Assembly: GCF_018760735.1 (NCBI RefSeq)
Contig: NZ_JAHHZN010000001.1
Coordinates: 372,001 to 436,000 of the forward strand
Reading direction: 5' to 3'
DNA length: 64,000 nucleotides
Origin: Hymenobacter piscis
Lineage (GTDB): Bacteria; Bacteroidota; Bacteroidia; Cytophagales; Hymenobacteraceae
Part shown: piece by piece, positions 42,652-51,341 of the stretch
Numbering within the stretch: the stretch's first letter is position 1
Layout of the letters: the number at the start of each line of letters is the position of its first letter
Translations under genes and position numbers: made by a program
The notes under the pieces: generated by a model
What the model was told of the DNA's origin: nothing
Database searches by the model: none
What the model saw: the letters and a program-made list of their open reading frames with translations, nothing else

Positions 42652-43887
42652 TTACTTGAACGCCTGAATGCCCGTAATATCGGCGCCCGTGATGAGCAGA
42701 TGGATGTCGTGGGTGCCTTCGTAGGTGACCACGGATTCCAGGTTCATCATGTGGCGCATGATGGGGTACTCGCCCGTGATACCCATACCGCCATGGATCT
42801 GGCGGGCTTCGCGGGCCACGTTGAGGGCCATTTCCACGGAGTTGCGCTTGGCCATCGAAATCTGGGCGCTGGTGGCTTTGCCTTCGTTCTTGAGCACGCC
42901 CAGGCGCCACACCATCAGCTGGGCCTTGGTGATTTCGGTAATCATTTCGGCCAGTTTCTTCTGCTGGAGCTGGAAGCCGCCGATGGGCTTGCCGAACTGC
43001 TCGCGCTCCAGGCTGTACTTCAGCGCCGACTCGTAACAGTCAATGGCCACACCGATGGCGCCCCAGGCAATGCCGAAGCGGGCCGAATCGAGGCAGCCCA
43101 GGGGGCCTTTCAGCCCGTCGATGTTGGGCAGCAGGTTTTCCTTGGGCACCTTCACGTTGTCGAACACCAGCTCGCCGGTGATGCTGGCGCGCAGGCTCCA
43201 CTTGTTGTGGATTTCGGGGGTGGTGAAGCCTTCCATGCCGCGCTCCACGATGAGGCCCTTGATGCGGCCGTTTTCATCCTTGGCCCACACCACCGCCACC
43301 TGGCACTCGGGCGAGTTGGAAATCCAGAGCTTGGCCCCGTTGAGCAGGTAGTAGTCGCCCTTGTCTTCGATGCGCGTAACCATGCCGCCGGGGTTGGAGC
43401 CGTGGTCGGGCTCGGTGAGACCGAAGCAGCCGAGCCACTCGCCGCTGGCGAGCTTGGGCAGGTATTTCTTGCGCTGCTCCTCCGAGCCGTAGGCGTAGAT
43501 GGGGTACATCACCAGGGAGCCCTGCACCGAGGCCGTGGAGCGCATACCGGAGTCGCCGCGCTCAATTTCCTGCATAATCAGGCCGTAGCTGATGTAGTCC
43601 AAGCCGCCGCCGCCGTATTCGGTGGGAATGGTGGGCCCGAACGCGCCCACGTCGCCGAACTTGCGCACGATTTCGCTGGGGAAGTGTGCCTGCTGGGCCC
43701 ACTGCTCAATGTTGGGGCTGATTTCCTTCTTGACGAAATCACGGATGCTCTGGCGGATGAGCTTGTGCTCCTCGGTGAGCAGGCCGTCGAGGTCGAAATA
43801 ATCGGTGAAACCCGCGGCGTTGGTGGAGCCGCGCTGGGCGGAGTGGGCTTTGGCCTGGGGCGAGAGGACGTCGGCTTCGGAAGACAT
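42652..43887 (-). CDS. Acyl-CoA dehydrogenase, glutaryl-CoA dehydrogenase-like
   Basis: A 411-aa FAD enzyme. Motifs: GCFGLTEPDHGSNPGGM, WISNSPECQVAVVWAK, NKWSLRASITGELVFDNV, and VTYEGTHDIHLLITG with the likely catalytic glutamate. The pattern SGMRSTASVQGSLVMYPIYA is typical of glutaryl-CoA dehydrogenases, which decarboxylate glutaryl-CoA to crotonyl-CoA in lysine/tryptophan breakdown. Substrate assignment is from similarity of these motifs only. Monocistronic: own promoter box and terminator. Confidence 0.9.
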   Translation of the reverse strand: MSSEADVLSPQAKAHSAQRGSTNAAGFTDYFDLDGLLTEEHKLIRQSIRDFVKKEISPNIEQWAQQAHFPSEIVRKFGDVGAFGPTIPTEYGGGGLDYISYGLIMQEIERGDSGMRSTASVQGSLVMYPIYAYGSEEQRKKYLPKLASGEWLGCFGLTEPDHGSNPGGMVTRIEDKGDYYLLNGAKLWISNSPECQVAVVWAKDENGRIKGLIVERGMEGFTTPEIHNKWSLRASITGELVFDNVKVPKENLLPNIDGLKGPLGCLDSARFGIAWGAIGVAIDCYESALKYSLEREQFGKPIGGFQLQQKKLAEMITEITKAQLMVWRLGVLKNEGKATSAQISMAKRNSVEMALNVAREARQIHGGMGITGEYPIMRHMMNLESVVTYEGTHDIHLLITGADITGIQAFK

Positions 43888-43918
43888 GGCAGGAAATGGA
43901 TTGGGTGGGAATCGGCTT

Positions 43919-43926
43919 CAAAGATA
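43919..43926 (-). promoter_or_regulatory. -7 box TATCTTTG of the acyl-CoA dehydrogenase gene
   Basis: A perfect TAnnTTTG, 31 nt upstream of the start. Confidence 0.65.
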
Positions 43927-44115
43927 ACAGTTTCAGCAGGTGAAACCGCCCACCCGGCCCGGCGGTTCACGGCTCCCGTTCCGGAAAGCAGCCGAAAATC
44001 AAACTGGCCCGCGCGGGGTGCAGAAAGCTGTAACTTGGGCCTTTGGCCGTACTAAGGCTTTCTTTTTCCGTACCACCCCACAGTCTTCTCTACCGAAACA
44101 CGTTCTACCGCCCTT

Positions 44116-45855
44116 ATGAGTGAGCACAAAAAGTTAACTGAACTGGAAGCTACCGCCATTTGCGGTAACGATATTTCCTCTTCCTGCCTGTACGTATCGG
44201 CGCTGGCCATTGCCTACGCCGGTCAGTACGCCTGGGTAGCCCTGCTGATTGTAGCCGCCGTGCTGTTTCTGTTTCGCACGATTTACGGTGAGGTGGTGGG
44301 CGCGCTGCCCCTGAACGGCGGCGCCTACAACGTGCTGCTCAACACCACCAGCAAGCGCAACGCCGCCCTGGCCGCCTGCCTGACCATTCTGTCCTACATG
44401 GCCACGGCGGTTATTTCGGCCTCCGAGGCCATGCACTACCTGCACACGCTCTGGCACGGGCTGCCCATCATCGGGGCCACGCTGGGCTTGCTGGGCCTGT
44501 TTCTGGCCCTCACCATCCTGGGCATTTCGGAGTCGGCAAAGGTGGCCGTGGCCATTTTTGTCGTGCACCTGGTGTCGCTCACGCTGCTGGTCGGGGCTAC
44601 CATCTGGTTCCTGTTCACGCATGATCTGAGCACGCTCTCGCTCAACTTCTCGGCGCCGGTGCGGGGCGGCAGCATTACAACGGCCCTGTTCTTCGGCTTC
44701 AGCGCGGCCATGCTGGGCATTTCGGGCTTCGAGAGTTCGGCCAACTTCGTGGAGGAGCAGGCCGACGGCGTGTTCCCCAAAACGCTCCGCAACATGTGGA
44801 TTGTGGTGAGCTTCTTCAACCCGGTTATTGCCTTTCTGGCCATTGCCGCCCTGCCCCTGGCCACGGTGGGCGAGCATACCGAAACCCTCCTCTCCTACCT
44901 GGGCAACACTACCGGCGGCAGCTGGCTGGGCATGCTCATTTCCGTGGATGCCGTGGCCGTGCTCAGCGGGGCCGTGCTCACGAGCTTTGTGGGCGTGAGC
45001 GGCCTGATGAAGCGCATGACCCTGGACCGCATTCTGCCCCAGTTCTTCCTCAAGGAAAACGGCCGCGGCAGCAACTACGTCATCCTGATTACCTTTTTCC
45101 TGCTCTGCATGTCGGTGCTGTTCATTACCAACGGCGAGCTGGGGCCCCTGTCGGGCGTGTACACCATCTCCTTCCTGTCGGTGATGGCCTTCTTCGCGCT
45201 GGGCAACTTCCTGCTCAAGAGCAAGCGCCCCAACCTGCCCCGGCCAGTGTACGCGGGCATTCTGACGGTTACGGTAGCCCTGATCAGCATTATGGTGGCC
45301 CTCTACGGCAACATCACCCTGCACCCCGACTATCTGATTGTGTTCCTGCAGTACTTCCTGCCTTCCATGGCGGTGGTATCCATCATGCTCAACCGGGCCT
45401 CCATTCTGGATCTGATTCTGGCGGCGGCCAAGTCGTTTGGCGATAAGTCGCCGGGCGTTTCGCGCTTCAGCCGGCTGCAGGTGAAGCGGGCCATGCGGGA
45501 GCTGCACCAGCAGGAATTCGTGTTCTTCACCAAGGGCGACAACGTATCGAACCTCAACAAGGTAATGGCCTACGTGGTGGAAAACGAGTTTACCAACCGC
45601 CTCAAAATTGTAACGCTGCTACGCGAGGGCGAAACCTACTCGCCGGAGCTGGTGAAGGACATCGAAGTGCTCGACCGCGCCTACGAGCAGATCCGGGTGG
45701 ATTTTGTGGCTATGCAGGGCCACTTCGGCCCCGAGCTCATCGACCGCCTCTCGGCCGAGTGGAATGTGCCCAAGAACTTCATGTTCATCGGCTCCCCCGG
45801 CGACCGGTTTCCCTACCAGATTTCCGAGCTGGGCGGGGTCCGGCTCATCATTTGA
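44116..45855 (+). CDS. APC-family amino-acid permease with C-terminal cytosolic domain
   Basis: A 579-aa protein with 12 predicted membrane helices. It opens with LTELEATAICGNDISSSCLY (helix-1 substrate-binding region), then VGALPLNGGAYNVLLN and FGFSAAMLGISGFESSANFV (helix 6). The last ~130 residues after helix 12 (SRLQVKRAMRELHQQEFVFF, ENEFTNRLKIVTLLREGE) form a soluble domain that could regulate transport, similar to universal-stress-type tails in other APC carriers. The substrate is unknown. It converges on the TonB receptor across a nested hairpin. Confidence 0.88.
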   Translation: MSEHKKLTELEATAICGNDISSSCLYVSALAIAYAGQYAWVALLIVAAVLFLFRTIYGEVVGALPLNGGAYNVLLNTTSKRNAALAACLTILSYMATAVISASEAMHYLHTLWHGLPIIGATLGLLGLFLALTILGISESAKVAVAIFVVHLVSLTLLVGATIWFLFTHDLSTLSLNFSAPVRGGSITTALFFGFSAAMLGISGFESSANFVEEQADGVFPKTLRNMWIVVSFFNPVIAFLAIAALPLATVGEHTETLLSYLGNTTGGSWLGMLISVDAVAVLSGAVLTSFVGVSGLMKRMTLDRILPQFFLKENGRGSNYVILITFFLLCMSVLFITNGELGPLSGVYTISFLSVMAFFALGNFLLKSKRPNLPRPVYAGILTVTVALISIMVALYGNITLHPDYLIVFLQYFLPSMAVVSIMLNRASILDLILAAAKSFGDKSPGVSRFSRLQVKRAMRELHQQEFVFFTKGDNVSNLNKVMAYVVENEFTNRLKIVTLLREGETYSPELVKDIEVLDRAYEQIRVDFVAMQGHFGPELIDRLSAEWNVPKNFMFIGSPGDRFPYQISELGGVRLII

Positions 45856-45856
45856 T

Positions 45857-46012
45857 CAGAAATTTGCGCTGATTACGCCGCTGCCGGCGTCCGCAATGCA
45901 AAGCAGAAGAGCCCGGCCAAGTTGGTCGGGCTCTTCTGCTTTTTACTCATGGCTTGTAAGATCATTCACCGAAAGCGGACGCCGGCAGCGGCGTAATCAG
46001 CACAAAAATCTG
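45857..46012. repeat. Inverted repeat enclosing a terminator at the permease/TonB junction
   Basis: A perfect 27-bp core (45868-45894 / 45975-46001) with imperfect extension to 45857 and 46012. The arm begins 2 nt after the permease stop. Its GCGGACGCCGGCA core recurs in the outer arms of the secDF/nfu element. Confidence 0.88.
45901..45944. terminator. Bidirectional terminator inside the repeat
   Basis: A 15-bp stem AAGCAGAAGAGCCCG / CGGGCTCTTCTGCTT, followed by a T-run on the plus strand. Confidence 0.9.
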
Positions 46013-46025
46013 CAACAGCTGTGAT

Positions 46026-48509
46026 TTACAGTTTCACCCCGACTGACACCAGGAAGTTGCGGGTGGCCTGCGGGTAGTACCAGTTGAAGGTATCGAGGCC
46101 GCCGCTGGCACCGGGGTAGCTGTAGGTGTAGCCGTTAGCGGCGTATTCGCGGTTGAGCACGTTGTTCACCAGCAGCCCCAGCTCGATTTCCTGGACAAAC
46201 CGCGGCCGGAAAGCGTAGCGCACCCGAAAATCGAGCACCTGGTAGGGCTTGATGCTACGGCTCAGGTTTTCGGAGTTGTCGAGGTACTGGCGGCTCACGG
46301 TTTTGTAGAGCAGGGCCAGGCGCAGGCCTTTCAGCGGCTGCCCTTCCAGCGTGTGCGCCGACACGGCGCCGGGCGAGTAGGAAATGGTGCTGGTGCGGGC
46401 CTCGCCCAGCACGGGGTTGAAATCGGCATCAAACGTCACGTCGCGGTAGCCCAGAATACGGTTCTGGCTGAGCGTGAGCGTGCTGCTGAGGCTGATTTTG
46501 TCGTTGGCCGACAGGAAGCCGGTCAGCTCCGCGCCGCGGCGGTAGCTGCGGGCCACGTTGGTGCGCAGCGGCGTGCCCACGTCGTTCAGTTGCCCGATGG
46601 ACACCAGCTGGTTGCGGTAGTTCATGTAGAAGAAGTTGGCTTCCAGTCGCGCCACGGCCCGGGCACCCAGCACACTGGCGTTGGACCGACTAAGGCGGTA
46701 GCCGCCTTCCAGATCCACCAGGCGCTCGGCCTGGGGGGTGGGGTCGTTGGCAAGCCGGTCGGTGAAGTCGGCGCGCACCGGCTCGCGCTGGCCCACTGCG
46801 AAGCTGGCGTACAGCTGCTGGCCTTCGGAAAGCGTGAGCGTAGCCCCGGCTTTGGGGTTGAAGAAGGTGTAGCGGGCACGGGTGCGCACGTCGTTTTGCT
46901 CATCTTCCACGCCCTCGATGGTGTAGTCGATGTGGCGCAGCTGCAGGTCGCCGTAGATGCCCAGCTGGGGCAGCACCTGCCAGGTGGCGCGGGCGTAGCC
47001 GTGGTAGTCGGTCTTGACGGCGTTGTTGAAGTAGTAGCGCTGCCGGATGGCGCTGTTGGAAGCGTACTGGGCCCAGATGATTTCGCCGTAGTGGTCGTTG
47101 TCGAACTGGTTCCAGGCGCCGCCTAAGGTAGCCTGCAGCCGGTCGTCGGTCTTGGGCTGGTAGTTGAGGGCGAAGGTGCCGCCGTAAAAGTAGTTATCCA
47201 GCCACTTGCGGTCCACCAGGTTGGTGCGGGTGAGCGTATCGCCCCCGATAATCACGTTCTGCAGGCCGTAATCCGCAAATTTGCGGCGGGCCCGGTAGCT
47301 TTCGTAGTAGCCGAAGCCGCGCGTCAGGTGCAGGGCCGCGCCCAGGTTCCAGTCGTCGCCCAGGCCCTGCGAGAGGTGCAGCTGGTAATGGTTCTGCTGG
47401 TAGTTGTCGGTCTGGTTGTCGTAGGTGTAATAGCTGTAGCGGCGGCCTTCCCGGCGCACCCGCTCGGCATCGGCCTCGCTCAGCTCGCCGTTGTCGATGT
47501 AGTTCTGCAGCAGGGCCTCGTCGCCGGTGAGGGCGGGCTCGGGCACGCCGTTCCAGGCCTGGTAGGTTTTCTCGCGGCCCGAGAAGGTGATGAACTTGAG
47601 CAGCGTGCTACCCTGCTGGTAGCCGGCCGCGAGGTAGTACGACTTCAGATCCGACGACGCCCGGTTCATGTAGCCATCGGACTTGATGCGCGAGAGGCGG
47701 CCGTCTACTGTGAAATGCTCCCCGATCAGGCCGGTGCCGAACTGCACCGTATTCTTCACCGTGCCGAAGGAGCCGACGCTGTTCTGGGTTTCGCCGTAGG
47801 CCTCGCGGCGGTTGTCGAGGGTGCTGATATTCACGCTGGCCCCAAAAGCCGCGCCCCCGTTCTGGCTGGTGCCCACGCCGCGCTGCACCTGCAGGCTGCT
47901 CACCGACGAGGCCAGATCCGGCAGGTTCACCAGAAACGCCCCGCGCGATTCGGCATCGTTGAGCGGCACCCCGTTGATGGTCATGTTGATGCCCGTGGTG
48001 CTCGTGCCCCGGATGCGGATATCGGTGTAGCCCACGCCCGCGCCGGCGTCGGAGGTCACCACCACGGAAGGCGTCTGGTCGAGCAGGTAGGGCAGGTCCT
48101 GGCCGAAATTGCGCTGGGCCAGGTCTTCCTTGCTCACGTTGGTGTAGGCCATGGCCGTGCGCTCGTTGGCGCGGCTGGCCGTCACGAGGGCCTCGCCGGT
48201 GAGGATGCCGCCGGGCTGCAGCGTGGCCGCCAGGCGCTGAGCCGCCGCTTGGCCCTGCAGCTGGCGCACCAGCGGCTCGTAGCCCACAAACGTGATACGC
48301 AGCTCGTGCACGCCGGCCGCCACGGCCGGAATCGTGAAGCTGCCCGACGCGTCGGTGGCGGCGCGGGCAGCGTTATCGAGCAGGATGGTGGCGCCGGGCA
48401 GGGGTTGGCCAGTGCGGGCATCGGTAAGCGTGCCGGACACGGGACCTTGCGCCCATGCCGGACCGGACAGCGCCAGAAGCGCCACGCCGGTGGGTAGAAA
48501 ATTTTTCAA
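46026..48509 (-). CDS. TonB-dependent outer-membrane receptor under TPP control (thiamine-related)
   Basis: An 827-aa receptor. I start it at TTG 48509 because that gives a signal peptide (MKNFLPTGVALLALSGPAWA) and because the upstream frame runs through the riboswitch. A CarboxypepD_reg domain (GTLTDARTGQPLPGATILLD) precedes the plug (LLDQTPSVVVTSDAGAGVGY, IRIRGTSTTGINMTINGVPL) and the 22-strand barrel, ending in an aromatic-rich C-terminus (ATRNFLVSVGVKL). Control by a TPP riboswitch makes thiamine or a precursor the likely cargo. Confidence 0.92.
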   Translation of the reverse strand: MKNFLPTGVALLALSGPAWAQGPVSGTLTDARTGQPLPGATILLDNAARAATDASGSFTIPAVAAGVHELRITFVGYEPLVRQLQGQAAAQRLAATLQPGGILTGEALVTASRANERTAMAYTNVSKEDLAQRNFGQDLPYLLDQTPSVVVTSDAGAGVGYTDIRIRGTSTTGINMTINGVPLNDAESRGAFLVNLPDLASSVSSLQVQRGVGTSQNGGAAFGASVNISTLDNRREAYGETQNSVGSFGTVKNTVQFGTGLIGEHFTVDGRLSRIKSDGYMNRASSDLKSYYLAAGYQQGSTLLKFITFSGREKTYQAWNGVPEPALTGDEALLQNYIDNGELSEADAERVRREGRRYSYYTYDNQTDNYQQNHYQLHLSQGLGDDWNLGAALHLTRGFGYYESYRARRKFADYGLQNVIIGGDTLTRTNLVDRKWLDNYFYGGTFALNYQPKTDDRLQATLGGAWNQFDNDHYGEIIWAQYASNSAIRQRYYFNNAVKTDYHGYARATWQVLPQLGIYGDLQLRHIDYTIEGVEDEQNDVRTRARYTFFNPKAGATLTLSEGQQLYASFAVGQREPVRADFTDRLANDPTPQAERLVDLEGGYRLSRSNASVLGARAVARLEANFFYMNYRNQLVSIGQLNDVGTPLRTNVARSYRRGAELTGFLSANDKISLSSTLTLSQNRILGYRDVTFDADFNPVLGEARTSTISYSPGAVSAHTLEGQPLKGLRLALLYKTVSRQYLDNSENLSRSIKPYQVLDFRVRYAFRPRFVQEIELGLLVNNVLNREYAANGYTYSYPGASGGLDTFNWYYPQATRNFLVSVGVKL

Positions 48510-48579
48510 CAGTGAAAACTGGAAAAAGTGGAACGGACCGGGCCCCAGGGGTCGGGGCCTTCGGCTTGTCGCTCGCGGA

Positions 48580-48672
48580 TCGTTTGTTCCCTTCGCCGGC
48601 ATTACCCGGACAGGTTCAATGGGTATGATCTCAGCCACGCACCACTCCCGGTACGGGGCACCCCTAAACTAG
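48580..48672 (-). promoter_or_regulatory. TPP riboswitch (THI box)
   Basis: On the minus strand the leader reads AGGGGTGCC, then GCTGAGA, ACCC, GAACCTG and the loop pairing ending in GTAATGCCGGCGAAGGGAA, in the order of the TPP aptamer. A -7 box lies 4 nt upstream. A GC hairpin (48541-48559) between the aptamer and the TTG start is a candidate expression platform. Binding of TPP would lower receptor synthesis. Confidence 0.95.
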
Positions 48673-48675
48673 GGC

Positions 48676-48683
48676 GCAAAGGT
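48676..48683 (-). promoter_or_regulatory. -7 box TACCTTTG driving the riboswitch leader
   Basis: A perfect TAnnTTTG on the minus strand just upstream of the THI box, as expected for its promoter. Confidence 0.8.
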
Positions 48684-48946
48684 ACGCGCCGGTTTCCGAT
48701 TTCAGTGCCCTACCTGCAAAAAGCCCATTCTAGCCCGCCGCATCGTCGCCCAGGGGCGGCCGCGGATGCCACAAATAAACTCCTTCCCGGTTCGATTTCT
48801 ACTGATAATCAAGTAAATTAGAAATAGCAGCCGCTGACTTAAATAAAGTGGGTTACTCCTAAACCAGGCGCCCCGGCCGGCCGTTTGCACTACCAGAGCC
48901 GGCCGGCTCCGGTGTCTTTGGTTGTCGCTCTTCAGCTTCCTCCGTC

Positions 48947-49174
48947 ATGACTATTACCAGCCTTCTGTACTTGTTTGTGGCCTTTCTGTTCGCGGGCCTG
49001 TTGTGGGTACTGCCCCGTCACCGCTCCCGCCAGCCGCCCGCCCCCGACAACGACGACGAAGGTGGAGAACCCCTCGACGACGGCCTGCCCGATTTCGACC
49101 TGCCCCCCGGCATCTCCCGCCCCATCAACGACTGGGAACCCGACTACAACCGCCGCCCCGTGCTTAGGGATTAG
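48947..49174 (+). CDS. 75-aa single-pass membrane protein
   Basis: One N-terminal membrane helix (SLLYLFVAFLFAGLLWVL), then an acidic, Pro-rich tail (LDDGLPDFDLPPGISRPIND). A -7-like TGTCTTTG lies ~30 bp upstream of the ATG. The last codons and the stop come from the TTAGGGA tandem repeat. Function unknown. Confidence 0.7.
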   Translation: MTITSLLYLFVAFLFAGLLWVLPRHRSRQPPAPDNDDEGGEPLDDGLPDFDLPPGISRPINDWEPDYNRRPVLRD

Positions 49175-49219
49175 GGATTAGGGATTAGGGATTAGGGATT
49201 AGGGATTAGGGATTAGGGA
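49164..49219. repeat. Eight perfect tandem copies of TTAGGGA
   Basis: Unit length is 7 bp. The second unit supplies the stop codon (49172-49174) of the upstream gene. A looser CTAAGACCTAAGACCTAAAC array on the other side of the hairpin overlaps the GNAT stop, making the whole block roughly symmetrical. Confidence 0.95.
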
Positions 49220-49228
49220 TAAACGCCT

Positions 49229-49314
49229 TTTCGGGCGAAACGAAAAATCTCGCGGGCTACTCGATGAACATTGTTTCAACGAGTAGCCCGCGAGATTTTC
49301 CGTTTCGCCCGAAA
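49229..49314. repeat. 35-bp-arm hairpin between the 75-aa and GNAT genes
   Basis: Arms 49229-49263 and 49280-49314 pair over 35 bp with one mismatch (TTTCGGGCGAAACG and AATCTCGCGGGCTACTCG). Confidence 0.9.
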
Positions 49315-49366
49315 GGACGTTCTGCTAAGTTCTAATCTCCAGTTACTAAGACCTAAGACCTAAACC

Positions 49367-49783
49367 CTATAAATCCCGGGCCATGCGCACGTAGGGGATG
49401 GTGCCGCGGTAGAAGCGGTTGCCTTCGGGCTCCAGCTTGAAGGCGCGGTAGAAGTTCTCGTTTACGGCGCGGGCGTCGCACCAGAGGCGGCGGGCGCCCT
49501 GGGTGCGGGCCTCCTTAATGACGTGGCGCAGCAGCTGGGAACCGATGCCCTGGCCCTGGCAGTCGGGGCGGGTGGCAAACTTGCGGAAGCGGGCCACGTT
49601 GCCATCAATGAAGAGGGAAATAACAGATACCAGCTTGGCGTTGCGGTAGGCCCCGAAGTGGAAGCCGGTTTCGTCGTTATTGAGCTTGATATAGGCCATC
49701 GATTCCTCGGGCCAGAGCACCTGGTGGCGGAGGGCGTAGGTTTCGGCCGCCTTAATGGGGCGGATGGTCAGTTCGGAGGTCAT
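49367..49783 (-). CDS. GNAT-family N-acetyltransferase
   Basis: A 138-aa protein from ATG 49783. The acetyl-CoA loop is ATRPDCQGQGIGSQLLRHVI; the fold begins with LTIRPIKAAETYALRHQVLW and ends with NENFYRAFKLEPEGNRFYRG. The acceptor substrate is unknown. It starts 7 nt after the aldose-epimerase stop, so it is probably the last gene of the pnuC-nadR-epimerase run. Confidence 0.9.
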   Translation of the reverse strand: MTSELTIRPIKAAETYALRHQVLWPEESMAYIKLNNDETGFHFGAYRNAKLVSVISLFIDGNVARFRKFATRPDCQGQGIGSQLLRHVIKEARTQGARRLWCDARAVNENFYRAFKLEPEGNRFYRGTIPYVRMARDL

Positions 49784-49790
49784 CGGGGAG

Positions 49791-50672
49791 TTAGGCAACG
49801 GTAATGCTATAGGTGGTGAGAAACTGCTGGCCGGGTGTCAGGCTCAGGATGCCTTCCTTATCGGAAAGCTCGGGCGAGCCGGTTATGGCGCTGGCAATGC
49901 CCTGCCAGGGCTCAATGCAGACGAAGGGCGCCCCCGGCCGGGGCGTCCAGAGGCCCAGGTACGGGAAGCCGTCGAAACGGACGCGCACGCTCCGGCCCGA
50001 GCGGCGGCTGCGCAGGGTGAGGTGGGTGAAATCGAAGTGCTTGAACACCAGCGCATCCTCCGCAAACAGCTCGTAGCGCAGGGGCAGCACCCTTTGCTCG
50101 TGCAGCAGCGGGGCCGTCTGGCCGCTGAGCAGGCCGCCTTCCAGCAAGTGGCGCTCCAGGGTTACGGGGTGGTCGAAGACGAATTCGTAGTCCTCGAACG
50201 ATTCCTCCGGCTGTAGCGGGCAGCGGAAGGCCGGGTGGGCCCCGATGCTGAACAGCAGCTCCTGCGGGCCCGGATTCGCTACTTCCCAGCCGACTGTGAG
50301 CATGCTCCCCGTCAGCTGGTAGCGGATGCGCAGCCGGAACTCAAACGGATAAACGGTCCGGCTTGCGGCGTCGGCGCGTAATTCTAGCAGCAGCTCGCTG
50401 GGGCTTTGGCTGACCAGCGTAAACTCCCGGTCGCGGGCGAAGCCGTGCTGGCCCAGGGTATACGCCTGGCCCTGGTGGTGGTAGCGGTTATCGGGCAGGC
50501 GACCCACCACCGGAAACAGCACCGGGGCGTGGCGGCCCCAGTAGGCGGGGTCGGCGGACCAGATGTACTCCAGCGGGCCATCGGCCAGGTCGGTTCGTAC
50601 GAAGCTGCAAAGTTCGGCTCCCAGCTGGCTGATGGCCACGCGGCACTGGGCGTTTTCGAGAGTATAGGTCAT
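49791..50672 (-). CDS. Aldose 1-epimerase family protein (LacX/YeaD-like)
   Basis: A 293-aa beta-supersandwich protein. Motifs are ISQLGAELCSFVRTD, WGRHAPVLFPVVGRLPDN, LFSIGAHPAFRCPL (conserved His) and FVCIEPWQGIA (conserved Glu). The family interconverts sugar anomers; here the sugar is unknown. It lies between the NadR-like kinase and the acetyltransferase on the same strand with short gaps. Confidence 0.9.
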   Translation of the reverse strand: MTYTLENAQCRVAISQLGAELCSFVRTDLADGPLEYIWSADPAYWGRHAPVLFPVVGRLPDNRYHHQGQAYTLGQHGFARDREFTLVSQSPSELLLELRADAASRTVYPFEFRLRIRYQLTGSMLTVGWEVANPGPQELLFSIGAHPAFRCPLQPEESFEDYEFVFDHPVTLERHLLEGGLLSGQTAPLLHEQRVLPLRYELFAEDALVFKHFDFTHLTLRSRRSGRSVRVRFDGFPYLGLWTPRPGAPFVCIEPWQGIASAITGSPELSDKEGILSLTPGQQFLTTYSITVA

Positions 50673-50724
50673 GAGGCCAGCAAGGCGGGGGAATGCAGGA
50701 AGAAACGGCGAGCCGGCCGGAAGG

Positions 50725-51285
50725 TTAGCCCGGCAGTCCGGCCAAGCCGGCGTCCGGGTCGCGGCCCAGCAGCATGTCCACGTGAAAAATGGACTGTTCC
50801 AGGCGTTGCGCGGGCAGGCCGCTTATCTCGGCAAAGTTCGACAACTGCCCGCGGAGTTCGCGCTGGAAGAGGTCGAAGAAATACTGGCGGTGATGCGGAT
50901 GCTCCCGCAACGGGTCCGGCTGCCAGGGCAAATCCACGTTCAGCAGCAGAATCAGATCGTACTGCTGCTGCTCAAGGCGGCGCAGAATCCAGTCGGGGCA
51001 GTAGCCGAAGGCGTGTTCCGCCCAGATTTTTATCACCAGCAGATCCGTATCGCAAAACACCACCGGATAGCCCCGGTGCCGGGCCTCCCGAAAGGCCTCA
51101 TCTTCGGCCCGGAGCTGGCCCTGGGCAATCTGCTCCAGGTCGCTGATGGTGTAGTTGGCGCCGTGCCGCTCCAGGTAGTGGCGGGCGTACTCGGGCACCC
51201 AGCTGGTGCGGTAATGCTCGGCCAGCAGACGGCTAAGGGTGGTTTTGCCCGTCGATTCGGGTCCGGTCAGGGCAACGCGCAACAT
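50725..51285 (-). CDS. NadR-like ATPase/kinase (AAA_28)
   Basis: A 186-aa protein from ATG 51285 (MLRVALTGPESTGKTTLSRL, Walker A). Further motifs are WVPEYARHYLERHGANYT, VVFCDTDLLVIKIWAEHAFG and LILLLNVDLPWQPDPLREHP. This matches the ribosylnicotinamide-kinase part of NadR without the nucleotidyltransferase domain. Next to pnuC it fits phosphorylation-trapping of an imported nucleoside; given the TPP-controlled receptor nearby, thiamine is an alternative substrate. Confidence 0.85.
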   Translation of the reverse strand: MLRVALTGPESTGKTTLSRLLAEHYRTSWVPEYARHYLERHGANYTISDLEQIAQGQLRAEDEAFREARHRGYPVVFCDTDLLVIKIWAEHAFGYCPDWILRRLEQQQYDLILLLNVDLPWQPDPLREHPHHRQYFFDLFQRELRGQLSNFAEISGLPAQRLEQSIFHVDMLLGRDPDAGLAGLPG

Positions 51286-51341
51286 CAGCAGGCGGAAACA
51301 GGCGGGTGGGGAAGCAAGGTGAAAGCAGGCACGAGCAACAT

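Noticed and set aside
48510..48638. Longer N-terminus for the TonB receptor (start at 48638)
   Set aside because: That stretch is the TPP riboswitch and its hairpin; the TTG at 48509 directly gives the signal peptide.
49164..49219. Telomere or linear chromosome end suggested by TTAGGGA repeats
   Set aside because: The array is only 56 bp, is internal between genes and is a 7-mer tandem; no other sign of a replicon end.
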